Assembly: GCA_954871525.1 (NCBI GenBank)
Contig: OX940860.1
Coordinates: forward strand, 19,748,001-19,812,000
Direction: 5' to 3'
Source: Parietaria judaica
Lineage: Eukaryota > Streptophyta > Magnoliopsida > Rosales > Urticaceae
DNA length: 64,000 nt
The notes under the pieces were generated by a model. That model did not search any database. It saw only the letters and a list, made by a program, of their open reading frames with translations, and was not told the DNA's origin. The first letter of the stretch is position 1. Every line of letters begins with the position of its first letter. Shown piece after piece: positions 46,401 to 59,939 of the stretch. A program made the translations under genes and the position numbers.

Positions 46401-49400
46401 TTGTTTTATTATATTTAGGGTTTCTCAGTGGGAGATAAAAACTTAACATATAAGCTTTCTTTGGAGGCTGTGATTGGAGCTTAGTGCTAATTAAAAAGAC
46501 CCTATACGTTTCTCATGCATAGGTTATTAATAATATATTACTATTAATCAAGTCACTGTCACTTTCATTGTTCCTCTTTGCTTTATTTGGTATAATATAT
46601 AAATCACATTATGGTGGGATCTCCATGATTAAAGTAAGCTAAATTATTAAGAACTTGCTAAATAACCGCTTTAAATTATTATTATTTTTTCTTTTTTGTT
46701 AGTGTTATATAGTATGCTTTTTACTATACCACAACCCATTTAAGGGGTCTTCTTCACATTTTCCAACGGATTGGATTTAATTTTGTAGTATGGTAGCACT
46801 TTTTCGGTTTTTCCTCTAGTGCTGCTATACAAATACAATACAAAAATCCGAAGAAACCCTAGATAGCTAAGGAAACTTATATAAAGATAATAGTGGATTG
46901 TGAGCAAAATAGTGGAAATTATGTTGATGCAAATGATTTTTACACACACGCATACGGCATATATAAGGTATTACTATTAGCCTCGTGCGCAATTACCATA
47001 TAAATATATAATATTAAGAATTATAATCATTACTCTATCTTTACTTAAAGACTTAATTAATTAATAATGGAACACGTGGGATGAACACTTCAAAGTTCAA
47101 ACAACAATTCTCACTCATAATTATGGGCATTTTTACACTGACCCTTGTAGATCATTTTGCTTAATTATAAATTTGAATATTATTTCAACCTAAAGTCTCT
47201 TGATTAAAATTGTTGATTTAAAATCGAGAAAAAAAAGTAAATGATAGAGAACACAATTCTCATACTTTCCTGATAAAATTAAAAGTGAATGTATAGTGTG
47301 CGTCTTTAGGTAAAAATATCTTCAACAAGAAGGCCTTCTTCAATGTCAGTAGAAGATTTTGTGAGGAGTGTCAGCCTTTTTTAAGCAGTTTAAATCGCTT
47401 ATTAGGTACGACGAAACTACTTTAATTAGGGGAGTTCTCCGCGGACTGCAAGCACCGAGCAATCCCTGATTTTTTTTTTTTTTTTTTTTTTTATCTTTGC
47501 CATCTTGGACAGCCCTTAACTCCGTTACGTCGCTTTTGTTTCTGTCTAAATATGTTTTGTATTAAACAGGATGCACTAATACTTCATAGCAGTAATGTGG
47601 GAAGAAACCTTGCCTTAATTGCAAACGTTTTGCATAGCATTAAGTAATGTAAAAGACAAAAAAAAAAAAAATTATATGCAAAAGAAGAGATACGTCAATA
47701 CTTTAGCTTTATCTTAATTGTAGAACATTTCCTTCTTTTTCTTTCAGGGGGGTCATAATAAATATATTGCGTAAAAATTATATTTAGATATTACTTTAGG
47801 ACTTTGACTTCGTTACATATTGGTTAAGTACGATAATATTAATCGGCTTGTGTCTTATCCTAAGGCCCCCGAGGCAGCTGAATTTATTTATGAAAATAAT
47901 TATAATAATATCCAAAGTTTAATCCATCTTTATCACGTCCTTTTAACTTCAAAAAATCCACCACATTTGTCTCTCAACTTTAATCTGAAACTAATTTTTT
48001 TTAGAAAAAACTTTTAAGAGCAACTACTTGTAATTTTGTCACCTTCTTCGAGTTATTTTGTCATGAAGGAAGTGTATTTTTTTTTAAATTTCTTTTGCTT
48101 TTATTTTCCTGCTTCTCTTCTTATATATATCAACTATATACATTCTGTTTATCACTTTTTAAATTTATTTCTTTTTGTTAGAGTGAGACCCCAAGTTGAA
48201 TGAGTGGAAGAGAATTATATAAAAATTCTTTTTTACGAGTGGGTGTGTGTGTACCTATAAGAGTCACGTAAGAGAAATTCTTAGAAGAACATAGCTTCAT
48301 CCATAAGGAATATCTTGGTAATCATAATTAATTCATGATACAAAGATATTTGACAAATACAGTAAATATACAGGTCCAATGCATTAACCTCGTAAAATTA
48401 TTGGCTATAATAATCTCTCTGCTTTTTCCTTTTATCATTAGTTTAATACAATTATTGGTGTTTCAAATTGAAGAAGACCCATCCAATTTTAAGACAATAT
48501 CAATGTCAATCTAAAATTGTTTCACTGTCATGGAAATAACTGTACGTATAGTAGAAGGATGGAGATTAAAAATGGTATTTTTTACCTTTTCAAAGAACCT
48601 ATAATAACAATTTTACGAAGAAATAGGAAGACTTTTTTATTTTATTTTAAAGTTTAACTTGTGTAAAGATATTTTATCCATTTTGTGGTTGTATATGTAA
48701 ATTTTCACTTGGAGCATTGGACTTGCAATGGCCATCCATTTTGTGTACAGTTTATTTTAATTGATTATGTTATATGATATAGTATAGAACTCATGTAAAT
48801 TATACGACTTCTATTTGAAGTTTTCATAAATAGTGGTAATTTTTTTTTCTTAAAAACCTAAAGACAGAGTGATTAATGAGGCGGTCTCATACTACTGGAC
48901 CTGTTTTCGGCAAGCCCACTAGGCTCGCTAGGGCCCGCTTGACTGAGTGACCCTCTTGTAGGAAACGGGCCACCGGAGTAACGTTGTACACGTAAGGATC
49001 CAATATGAGTGATAGGAAGAATATTACCATAGCTGATCATTGAGTTTTTCCGATTCACTCAATGGCTTGTAGACAATGAGGTTTTCCATATGTGTACGAA
49101 ACTGGGTTCGTAGCACTAGTGTCTTAGAATCGAGCCGGATCAAATATAGATTCTTTTCGTGCTAACAAAGCAGCTAGCTTGTCGCGTGCCCCTATACTTG
49201 GCATAGATTTGACATGTAGATTTCGTTCTTATACTGCAGTTTATAAATGTATTTGCGCGTGACATCATTGAGTATAGCCGCCGGTTTTTTGTCTTCACCC
49301 GTCAATGACTAAGCCGACACCGTGGCTCCCTTAACATATAGTAAATGAGTGTTGATAGCCAGGTGGTGGAACACATAGAACAAGCGTTTAAATAAGATAA

Positions 49401-49610
49401 AATTTTAGCGATAAAAAGTTGATAAAGTTAGCATCAAGTTTTCTACGGCATAGGAAAAGGCAATTTGATTTAAGCGTGACTTATTATCTGAATCCATACT
49501 CTTATTTATTTTCCATAATTTAATCTCAAGAAAAATAAAGCCTTCTTAGCTTTTTTGGAAGTTGGATGTAGTACAAAAGAAGAGAAACACCCAAATCAAG
49601 CAATGTCATA

Positions 49611-49613
<3 letters not shown>

Positions 49614-49650
<37 letters not shown>
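49614..49650. repeat. (AT)n microsatellite
   Basis: About 18 AT dinucleotides. Confidence 0.95.
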
Positions 49651-49652
<2 letters not shown>

Positions 49653-49974
49653 AACGAAATAGCTAATGCAATGTACGTCGACTTTGACCAAAAACTTTAT
49701 ACTTGTAACCATTCTATTAGTGTAGAGAGAACTTTGATTAATTTGATTGAAAACGACCAGAATAATTCAACAGCTCAGGTAAAAAAAAAAAAAAGGATTA
49801 TTCGAAATGAAATTGAGAAGAACTAGTTAGGATATGCCCAAGAAGATAAAAAGGAAAAGAAAACCCTAATAATATTAATAGCGATCATACATTATAAGCT
49901 GGAGAATTTCAAAATGACCTAATCTGCATGGAATATGAATATCTATGGTATTGTGGGTGACGAGAGAGAGGCAA

Positions 49975-50215
49975 TAATGGACTGAGTGGGACCCAGGAGA
50001 GAGAAAAGCAGAGGTTTGGCGGCCCACTCACAGCCGTCCGATCAAGCGACGTCAGTCATTTTCATCAGATGCTCGCGGTCGGGGATTCCATTCTGCCACG
50101 TCAGCGATCAGTGGGTCCCACTAGGAGACAAGAATTCCCGAACTATACAGATACACCCCTACGGAATATATACGGCCCTGATCTGGGCGGTGCAAAGCCT
50201 TTGCTCCACCACTAG
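49975..50215. promoter_or_regulatory. GC-rich island with TCP- and bZIP-type motifs
   Basis: It contains the palindrome AGTGGGTCCCACT (50110-50122) and GTGGGACCCA (49986-49995), matching TCP-factor sites. It also has GCGACGTCAGTC and GCCACGTCAGCG, with ACGTCA bZIP cores (around 50047-50106), and a CCGTCCGATC motif. This is promoter-like vocabulary but no convincing gene follows on either strand within 1 kb. Confidence 0.4.
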
Positions 50216-50709
50216 CTCTTGTTTCTCTTTGTATATACTATATACTAATAATAAAAGGGTACGTAGTAATGGTAAAAGTACTCTATTTCTTAATTTTTGG
50301 TAATTTAAACCCGATTTATTTTTCATGGTCAAACGTAATATTGTCTTGTTTCTCTCTAGAAGTACATCTACCCGTTGTTAAAGATCCGCCAGTATAAGAA
50401 AAAACGTAACAAAATGTTCGAAATTTATAAAAGTGACATATTCCACGACTTGACACCACATCTAAAAAATACTAGTAACCAGATTAAAAAGTTAAACAGA
50501 ATTTAGAGATAAGCAAAAATTAGTGGATATTGAGATCTTTAACTACAATATATGTATATGGAGTTTATACAACCAAAAAATAAAATATTAAGTACTTAAT
50601 TTACTATTAACATTAGAACTAATACCCCTTGAGCTTTACACTCAAGGTCGGCCTTGACTATATATAGGTGAGCAAAGACAGCACATTGGGCCCGTAAATT
50701 TTAAGGGCC

Positions 50710-51265
50710 CCAAATGTTGGATCCCAATTCACGGATCTGCAAAGAACACGAATAACACCAAAAGAAATCGAACAGAAAAATAAAGGACACAAACTTTTGG
50801 GAGAAGAAATTCTCTTGATTAATAATCGAAGGCAATACAAGAAGATAAACTCAAAATTCTAATGGACTCTACTCTTTACAAAGTGTACATGCTAGGTATA
50901 TTTATAGCCTCACATAGGCGAAACCCTAGCTAACCAAATCGCACAAAATCAGGAAACTACCCTAAATAATCCTATCAATCTTTGACTTGATCTTTGCTTG
51001 TTCCTCAAGCTACGCGTCTTCCTTTCTGGGTAGAGTTTCCTTTTCCTGCCCGGACAGCTTCTCTGTCCCCGAGCTGGCCTGCTCGTCTGCCTCTGGCCGG
51101 GCTTGCCTTCTATCCGGATGTTCTGCTCGTGTTCACCCGAGCTGGGCTGAACAGCTGTCCGTCTTCTGTTCTGGTCGGTACCCGGGCTGACTCCTCGCAA
51201 GTGTTTCTGCCCGTCCTGGGTTCTGGTCGTCATCCGGACTAAGTCAAGCTTAAGCTCACACCAAA
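50710..51265 (-). mobile_element. Solo copia LTR with 5-bp target duplication CCAAA
   Basis: A 546-bp LTR (50715-51260, TGTTGG...CTCACA) nearly identical to the 5' LTR at 4102-4644 is flanked by CCAAA at 50710-50714 and 51261-51265. It is younger than the copy at 5237. It sits inside what looks like an older repeat, since AAGGGCCCC lies on its left and AAGGACCCC and AAGGCCCCG lie on its right. Confidence 0.95.
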
Positions 51266-52649
51266 TTTGTAGATATATTATTGATATTTAATTTAATATA
51301 AAATAAAAAAAAATTAAGGACCCCAAAAATTTATATAGCCTAAGGCCCCGACTAAATATGACAAACTCAAACCCGGGCCTTTTTACACTTTATGTAATTT
51401 GTCATCCTAAATTTTAGTTTTCAACAATTTTTTGTTTTGTTTTTAGCCAAAGAGTATTAGCTTGTATACTACATATGACGATATTGTGAGTGTTTTTGTT
51501 AATTAGTTATTAAACGAGATCCATATTTACTAGATTATGTGATAATCGCAAAGCAATCAACAAGTATAGTTTTTAAATAATTGTTAGAAGAAAAAAATTT
51601 CCTCTGTATATGAGAAATATATTATTGATGAAAATACTCTAAAGTAATTCCATTTGTCCACGATTCAATATTCTTTGTTATTTTGAAAAACGCATCGAAC
51701 AATTTATAAAAAGAAAATGAGTTTTAATGCTAATATCAAATTTAATTAGGATGCAAAGTGCACAATTTGTGCCAATTACTCTATTAATTCATAAACGTAT
51801 AATAGGTTAAAGTTTCCTATTTGAATATTCATGATATAATTAAAATAATATTTATATTAAATTATACTTTTTTTTTACCTTTTATCTGTATATATGTAAA
51901 GTATTAAAGCACATCGACTGTTTAGAATGATGTGTAGAGAATCCTATAGCTTCATGGAAATTCATGAAGCCTTTTGCATTTTCTCTTTCTTTTCAATTCA
52001 AAATTGAAAGAAGAAACGTGAGTGGTCGCTTCCCAGATCTATCTTTGCTGGTTTTGATATTGCAGACCTTCTTTTATTGACTCCAAATTATATGCTATCT
52101 TATCAGCAAGGTGTGTCACTAAATATTATTGATAAATTCACCTCGAATATTCTCAAATCACATATAAATATATATATATATAATATATAATATGTAAGCG
52201 ATATACTTGAAAAAGCCTGAAGATCATCACTTTTTTCTAATAAAATTGTAAAATAAATTAAATCAACGCGTTAATACAGATCATGCAAACGAAGAAGTAT
52301 TTAACTATATATAATCAATTTCTTTAACTTTTTACATTATAATATAAGAGAATTTTGCATGGAGAAGACATATATATAATAATAAACGTATGAATCGTTT
52401 TCCGAGAGCGATTAATTAATGTGCATGGATGTATTGCTTTATGGCTGGTGTCACGGTGGGAATAATGTTAAACGTGAATGCATGATACATATAATTATAA
52501 CGTAGTTATATAATGTATAGTGGGATTAGTATTATCATGCAATATATATAATCCTTAAAGACAATTGGGGGTGGTGTAGGAATCTAATTCCAATCTGTAC
52601 GATTTGCAGCGCCCTGACAACTGCCTTTCACTCATTTTCATGCAATTCC

Positions 52650-52715
<66 letters not shown>

Positions 52716-53264
52716 AAGTGTGAAGCTTTTGACAGCTTCGCTTGTCCTCTTGCGCGCCTACACATACACTAAAACAGCCCCATCGCCCGCGCGCACACAT
52801 GGATATGATGCACCAAACCCTAGCCCACACTCCATTTTTCTTCCTCTCATTACTTTTTCGATTTCCTTGCCTTCCAAATCTATATAATTCTCTATCAACT
52901 TTGTATATATTATATATATGTATATTGCAAGAAACCAATGTTTAAGTAGAAGTTTAAATTAGCATTAAAATTGAATTTATTGGTGTATGACTTCATCTGT
53001 TAAAAAGCGACAAATAATTTTCAAAAAAATTAAGTGGGTCGGGACATAAAAAACTGATTTTAATCCAAAAAAATGAGTCTTGGTAAAGCCCAGGCATAAT
53101 AGAAATAACCTCGTCATCTTTTTCATATACATGCAGTCACGTCTGGTTAAACTGTCAATACCTTCTGGAATTCCTATAGAGATTAAACATCACTCATATC
53201 TTTCGTTTCGCAGACACTCTCGGTCAGTAGCGCAAGTATAAATGTTCGAGGACAGCAAATATAA
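51266..53264. other. Intergenic region with GA microsatellite
   Basis: AT-rich except around 52550-52880, where the GA tract is followed by a GC-richer stretch with GCGCGCAC and AAACCCTAGCCC (telo-box core). The open frames across the GA tract are translation of the repeat and not genes. Confidence 0.5.
52653..52713. repeat. (GA)n microsatellite
   Basis: 61 bases of uninterrupted GA, the longest non-AT simple repeat in the window. Plant GAGA tracts are bound by BBR/BPC proteins, but no gene start is attached here. Confidence 0.97.
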
Positions 53265-53396
53265 TTTTATTTAGGGTTAATTGCTGTAAAACAACCACGT
53301 TGGGTACTTTCACACTTACTATTTTAGAGTTTAGGTACACGACGGAGCATATGGGCAAAGGTTGAGTATTTTTACCGCAATTAACCCTTTTATTTA
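53265..53396. mobile_element. Minimal Mutator-like MITE (114 bp), 9-bp TSD TTTTATTTA
   Basis: GGGTTAATTGCTGTAAAA (53274) and TTTTACCGCAATTAACCC (to 53387) are inverted ends. TTTTATTTA is perfect on both sides (53265-53273, 53388-53396). The centre keeps family words such as TTGGGTACTTT, AGGTACACGA and GGGCAAAGGTTGAGTATTTT. It is a strongly shortened member of the family at 21926, 24436 and 42494. Confidence 0.88.
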
Positions 53397-53895
53397 TGAC
53401 AACATTTACTATGTGCAAGAAGAGCCCGCGTCTATATAAAAAAAAAAAGTAATCTCTTCCGGCTGGAATAATAGGATATCTAACGATACATATGTCTAGA
53501 ATCGACTTATGATATTTGGTAACGCAGTGATCTAGAAACTCTCAGTAATATAGCACACTGGGACTATGATAAATGGATTATAGCCTCACTAACATCTTTA
53601 TTTTCCCACTTTTCATGTGAATCTTTTTAAAAATATCTCGCTCTCCGAAAATTATAATCTTTGCACTCACATGGCGGTAATCAACGACTAAAGACAGGAA
53701 CTCTATTTAACCTCCAAACTCGAGATTGATCTCTTAATCCGGCTCGTGATTATGGGTTAAATTCGCTGAAGATGTTTTCTTGTCTTTACGAATTAGTTTA
53801 TATATATAGAAGATATAGCACTATTGGTTTTGACGCAGAGATAATCCCTTTGCGTCAGCAATTTCACTTGGTTGTTGTGGCCTATGGGGTATGGG

Positions 53896-53926
<31 letters not shown>

Positions 53927-56787
53927 GAAAGAGGGTTGGTCGAGTAGGGACCGAAGTCGGGCACTTATTGGTACCAACCGTTGCATGAATATGAGGCATT
54001 AATGAGAAGAAAGGGGTCAACTGCATGAGATGACCAAAAGCAAAGGTTCTTCCATACACACCTTTTCTCGCGCCACATAACATATCTTACATAAAGACGA
54101 CTACTAAATAGTGGTACCACAACATGCATGACCTCTGTGTTACATACATATATAATATATATATATATATATATATCTTAAATATAATATATCCACATGA
54201 TCCACACTGAAATATACTAGAGATCAGAAGAGTTACAATATTATTCTCTCCAATTTTGGCGTCGTGGGTGATCATTAATTATGTCACTAATTATGCATAT
54301 GGAGAACATGTGTGATTGTGTACGAAATTGCAAGGCAGTCTCTGAGAAAAGCATACGATTTTGGTTCATAATTGCACATGCCTCTGGGAATCAATAGATT
54401 CTTTTGCCATTAAGCTCATTACTGTTTATGTTTCAGTTGTCAGTCAGTCCTTTCTTCTATGAAGATAACAATTTTGTGTCTAAACTCTAGGAAAATTATA
54501 CACCCAAAAGCAGCTTTCTGTCTCCTTCTCATTGAATATATGTTGGATTGGGACGCTTTATTAATTTAAGGTATATTTGTCAATTTATTAATTAGAAAGA
54601 ATTTATGTGTGTAATAACTAATAATTATAGGAAGGCTACATAATAAGCACCCTTCTTAAATTATCAATCTATTTATTTATTCTCACCAGTTCAATGTATG
54701 CTCAACTAATGTATAAGTGATTTTACTTTTATAACTAATAATTAAGCAACAAATAATTAGTCATAGAATATATAAGTGATTTTACTTTTAACTAGCATGA
54801 AGATTATGAAGAACATAGTTGATTTTACCTTATCACACTCATCAAGAGAAATTATTAGGACAAACTCAATAAGAAAACCCTTTATAATTTTGTATATAGT
54901 ATTTCAACTATCAAATTTTCTAATTGGAAAAATAACCCCCCCAATTTTTAGGAGAAACTTGATAAAAATAACCATCCATAATTCTCTGTCCGTCATCCAA
55001 GATTTCTAAATTTTACTTACATCGTCTCTGTTAATTTTAGGGTTTAACTCGTTGATTTCTTGATAAAATTAGGTTAGTGTCGGTGGGGGTGTTTATTTAC
55101 AATTGTTTTAGTTTGAATTTTTGAATAAATCAGTCAAATTCCCCCTTTTGCACATTGAAAAGCTTCTCCGCAATTTTGAATGAAAGATCGATCAATTTGT
55201 TGTTTTAAATTTAAAAAAAAAAAATACATCATACAATGGTATTTTCGCCATAACTCATCTTCGCAAGTGATAAACGGTTTCTCTGCTAAAGTACCGTCAT
55301 TTTTCAATAATGACCATTATGAAGATAAAAACTATATACGAAATTGGGAAAACATTTTCATCATTTTTCAATTTTAGTTGTGAAGTATAAAACATAAAAC
55401 TTGGGAATTATTATCTTAAAAAAGGACCTTTGGATAAATCTATTTGAACTTCAAATAAGTAAGTTATGGTAAGTAAGTATATCAAAACGTCATAATGTTC
55501 TTTTTTTTTTAATACGAATATAGGACAAATATTGTCTGATTTGTAGGAAATTTCTTCAATGGAGGGACAATTTATGAAGTTTCTCATTTATAGTATTTTA
55601 GCAAAATATATAAAAAATAAATAAAGGAATTAGAATATGTACACTAACACAAATCTTTGTATATATCTCTAAAATTCCCCCTTCAAATTCTCATAGATTA
55701 GAAAGAGTTCAGTCATGATTCTTTTGGAGGGTCGGTTAACTTTTCATGCTTTGACTTAATGATTATACAAATTAGTGAAACTGACAGAAACATCCCTCGA
55801 GTTGGTAGATAGAAATAGAATGATGGGAAAGAAGTAGGGTAATAATAATATTATTATTTTATAACAATTTGTTGAAAAGGAAAAAATAAATTGGTATCAT
55901 GGGTTTGGCTGTGTCTGACTGAGGGGACAAAGGGTGTATCAGCGATTTTGGTATGATTATCTTTCTTGCTTTGGCTTCAACGTTTCTTCCAAAACTAAAC
56001 AATACGGTTAAGTCATCATTCATCTACCTACGATAAATTAAGTACACAGTACACAACTGTGTCTTTGGCTTGTTTTTCCCTATATGATAGCCTCATCAAT
56101 GTGTATAATATATATATCAAACACATGAATATACCAAATTACCAGTACGTAAACTCTAGAGGGAAGACCAATTGAAGAAGAAAATTATGGGCTGAGGATA
56201 AGAAATTTATTATGATCGAAAGTGTTAGAGCAAAGAAATAAGAGAGTACAAAATAAATGAGGACTAGGTTTAGATTTTTATTTTTTATTTTCTGCACCCT
56301 GAACTTCATTTTCGAACCCTCAAAAAAATTGTTAAAAAGGTATTGTATTGGTAGTCAATAGTTTAGAAACCGTTTACAGCACAGCAAACCGCCTACAAGT
56401 CTAATTTACAGATATACTGATAGTGTTTTTAGAAAAAAATAAAATACTTACCAATTTTTTCAATTTGATTTTATGAGTATATCGAAAACAGATAAGTAAT
56501 ATTGAGAGGGTTTTCATTAAAAAAATTACTCAAAATTCAAAAATAATGAATTTTAACAAAAAGTACTAATCTGAAGAAGTTTAAGAAAATACTTGAATAA
56601 TGTGAATACTAATTTGAGGGGTTATGAGAGATTATTTAAGGAATTATGTGAAGAAGATAAAGAAAATACTAGGTTAAATCAAATTTAAAGATCACAAGGT
56701 AATTTTGAATGCGATTCCCCACACTCATGAGCGAGTATACCGGGGACTCTCTATCATTGCATGGAGTTAAAACAAATTGGCCAAGAA
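53397..56787. other. Intergenic AT-rich region
   Basis: Simple AT tracts near 53896-53924 and 54150-54176 only. No gene, RNA or intact transposon is recognised. Confidence 0.5.
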
Positions 56788-58205
56788 AACTTATTCGGAT
56801 CACATATTCTACCAAGTACCAACATACAAATATAAGGATTTGAATGCCGTTTTTGCCGAAAAATTGTTTGCCGTTATCGACGGAGTAATCATTTACCGAT
56901 GGATTTATCGATGGAAAACCTATAAAAATTATCGTTTGCCGTTATCGAAACTTATCGAACTTATTGATGGATTAATCAGTTATCGATGGATTTATCGATG
57001 GAAAACCTATAAAAATAAATAAATTATAATAACAATTATTATTTACAAATTATAAGTTGTAACTTGTAAGTCAAAATTCTCTCTTTAGTTATTTACTATT
57101 AGATAAAATATGCTTATTTGATAAATTTTGGAAAGAGTCAAAGTCATATTTTACTAAAATAAAATTTTTTAAAATCACCAATTGTTAATTATATAAAATC
57201 TGCCCACTTGAAGTTGTATAAATTTTTTTGAAGAACTAGCTCAATTTAACCAATTTCCTAAAAAAATATGTACTTTTGCCTCAATAGTTGGAAAACGTCA
57301 CATTACAAAACAAATTATGTCAACCACACAATTTATGAATTATATACAATATTATAAAATGAAATTACACCAAAAAAAGTCGATTAACTAGCTCAATTAA
57401 CCAATTTCTGAAACATATGTACTTTTGCCGCAATAATTGGACAATTCGGAAAAACGTTAAATTGCAAAAAAAATATGTCAAACTCTCAATTTCCTAATTA
57501 TATACATTGTTAGTTAAACAATGAAATTACATCAAAAATATTAAAAATATAGCTCAAGTTCAACAATTTTTGAAAAATAAATACTTTTACCGCAATTATA
57601 TAACAATTAGAACAAACACTAAAATCACCTCAAATCTGCCAAAAAAAAAATAACAAAAATCAAACAAACTATTATAAATTTATAATTCATCCATATTCCT
57701 TAATAAACCTAAAAAAATCAAATTCAACAATAACATTTGATTCAAAACCTAAAATGTACAATCAAAGTATCATGAAACTCAAACTTGAACTTTCATTCAA
57801 CCTAATAGTTTTCTATGTAACTATATGAAGTATATAATAAAATTGTGAAAATTTGACATGATTCATACATATACAACATTTAAACTTCAAAACACTCAAG
57901 CTCCACTAAAAAAAACCCTAAAAATACCTTTAAATTCCAAAATTAAAAGAAATTGGAACTTTTGCCGTGAAAAAGAAAAAACTATACTGGGGTTGACTTA
58001 TCGTTTTTGACCGAAAAGTAACAAGCTTTTCGAAAAAATACACTTGAAAACTTTGCTCGATAAGTGACTTGCTTTTCGAATCGAAAAATCGCGATAAGTA
58101 TAAAACGACAACGATTAGAGGAGATAAATTACCGAGAAGTGGTTTTAGTGATTAATCGCTCGAAAATCGTGAAATTTCGATCCTTATACTTATTCAGATC
58201 ATAGA
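56788..58205. repeat. Repeat complex: 87-bp tandem duplication plus three-copy 150-160-bp array
   Basis: At the left, TTATCGATGG and GGAAAACCTATAAAAA recur with an 87-bp period (56897 and 56984). From 57235 a unit starting ACTAGCTCAAT recurs at about 57387 and 57548, each copy with a TGTACTTTTGCCGCAAT-like block. TATAAGGATTTGAA near 56831 and the inverted TTTCGATCCTTATA near 58185 could be terminal inverted repeats. ACTTATTCRGATCA occurs just outside at both ends. Together these suggest a non-autonomous DNA transposon with subterminal repeats of CGATAA/TTATCG type. Confidence 0.5.
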
Positions 58206-59934
58206 TAATATACATATATATATATATAATATGTATGTATTTATTAATTCAATGTTCTCTTTTCTTTTTATTTATTTATTTGGCTAATATTAGACCATTT
58301 ATTTTCTATATTGATAAGGTTATGTCATAGAGCACAAAGTAGTGGGAAGATTGTCCATACATAATGGGTAGGTACGTAACTTCCCCTACACAATTATTAG
58401 AGACAATGATACGCAAAAAGCATAACAACACTTATCCATTTGGGAAAGCTACTACATATTCTGTGACCTAGCATCTCTTCTATTTCACTTGATAAGTAAC
58501 CACATTTTATCCCTAAAACCTTCTTTGTTACACACACAAACAGTCTTGAACCTTTTTATAGTGGTCCTGGTACCAAATTGCAACATGTACTACTTTAGGA
58601 TCTTAACCAAAAATATATATATATATATATATATATAATAGTGTAAAAAAAAGGTTAAAATTAACAATTTTTTGTCATAATATAGTCATAAAATGGCACT
58701 GTTTGACTTAGATTTGTTTTAGAAAGTTTATTTTGAGATTTTATTTCTGAAAAAAAAAAACTAAAACTAAAACTGACAGGTATTTAGTAATGTTGTTTAG
58801 TGATATGTGAAATTAAATTTCATATAAATATTGTTCAAAAAAAAAAATTCATATAAATATAGGCTTTTTTAAGATTGGGTATTGGGCTGGCCCGGTTAGG
58901 TTTAGGTCCAATATACAAGAAAAGCTCAATGATCGAGGATTAAAGATGCCATAAACGGCATGAATAAATCCACTGTATTCGTTATCTAGCTCTTATATAT
59001 AGTAAGAAATTAAAGGCTAAAAGCCTACTCATATAAGCACAGTCAAGTGGTGTTCTAGCGCAACACGTGTCTTTATTAAACACATCACGTAGGACTCTTT
59101 GATAGATTGTTTATGCTTTTCATATGAAAATTTGATTTGTACCTTAATCTTGCGAACAACAAGCTGATGAAACGGCATGAAATGGATTATTATTATTATT
59201 ATTATTCAATTAATCGAGCTCAAACCAACTCTCATGGCGTAACTTTGGTTTCAACTTTCAACACTGCATTTCACTTGCTTTCACACAAATCCATCGAACA
59301 AATTCCCCCGAGAGCCAACAGTCTTCTTAATAATAATAACCGAGTCACTTGTTCGGCAGTTTTAAAAGATACGTGTTTACTTATTAAATATGTAAAGATG
59401 TTTCCTCTCCATGTGTAAACAAAATCGTATCCTCGTATAAAAAATATAAATAAGAATTGGGTAGAGCCCATAAAAGAGCATGTTTAAAGAGTTTCCATAG
59501 AGAATAGAAAGTAAAAGAACAGCCCAAACAAAAATTGGCCCAAACGGATCGCTGGGCTTAAAGAGTTTATCCATGTGAATGCCCCACAAAACCATTCCAA
59601 ATAATTAAAAAAAAAAGAATGTGAGGAGCTTCGAAAAACCTAAGAACACTGAACCAATCATGACTGCCTTCGAATTGTTGAGCTATATTTACATGTATAA
59701 CATACTTATATTAGAATTATTTTTACATGATATCGTGTAACAATTACCTATCCCAGTTTCACCTTAGTCACAAAACAACAAGAAGCCAATATTTTCATAG
59801 CTATAACATATACATATATAAATATGTATAACAGAACTTTCATAATTTAATATTAATTAAAGGGTTTTACACTTTTATTACAATACCAAAGTTATTAGAG
59901 TAACATAATGTTATTTAGTATATTAATTAAAATT
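58206..59934. other. Intergenic AT-rich region before the gypsy element
   Basis: Contains an (AT)n tract near 58613-58638 and an (ATT)n tract near 59189-59206. No gene is supported. Confidence 0.5.
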
Positions 59935-59939
59935 GTGAC

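Larger units (their letters stand above)
46401..50709. other. Long intergenic region upstream of Dof
   Basis: AT-rich. A GC-richer stretch of unknown nature lies at 48875-49350 (AAGCCCACTAGGCTCGCTAGG, ACGGGCCACCGGAG), possibly an old LTR or transposon fragment. An (AT)n tract lies at 49614-49650 and a promoter-like island at 49975-50215. No gene is supported. Confidence 0.45.

Noticed and set aside
52555..52938. Open frame with a long Ser-Leu repeat
   Set aside because: It is a translation of the (GA)n microsatellite.
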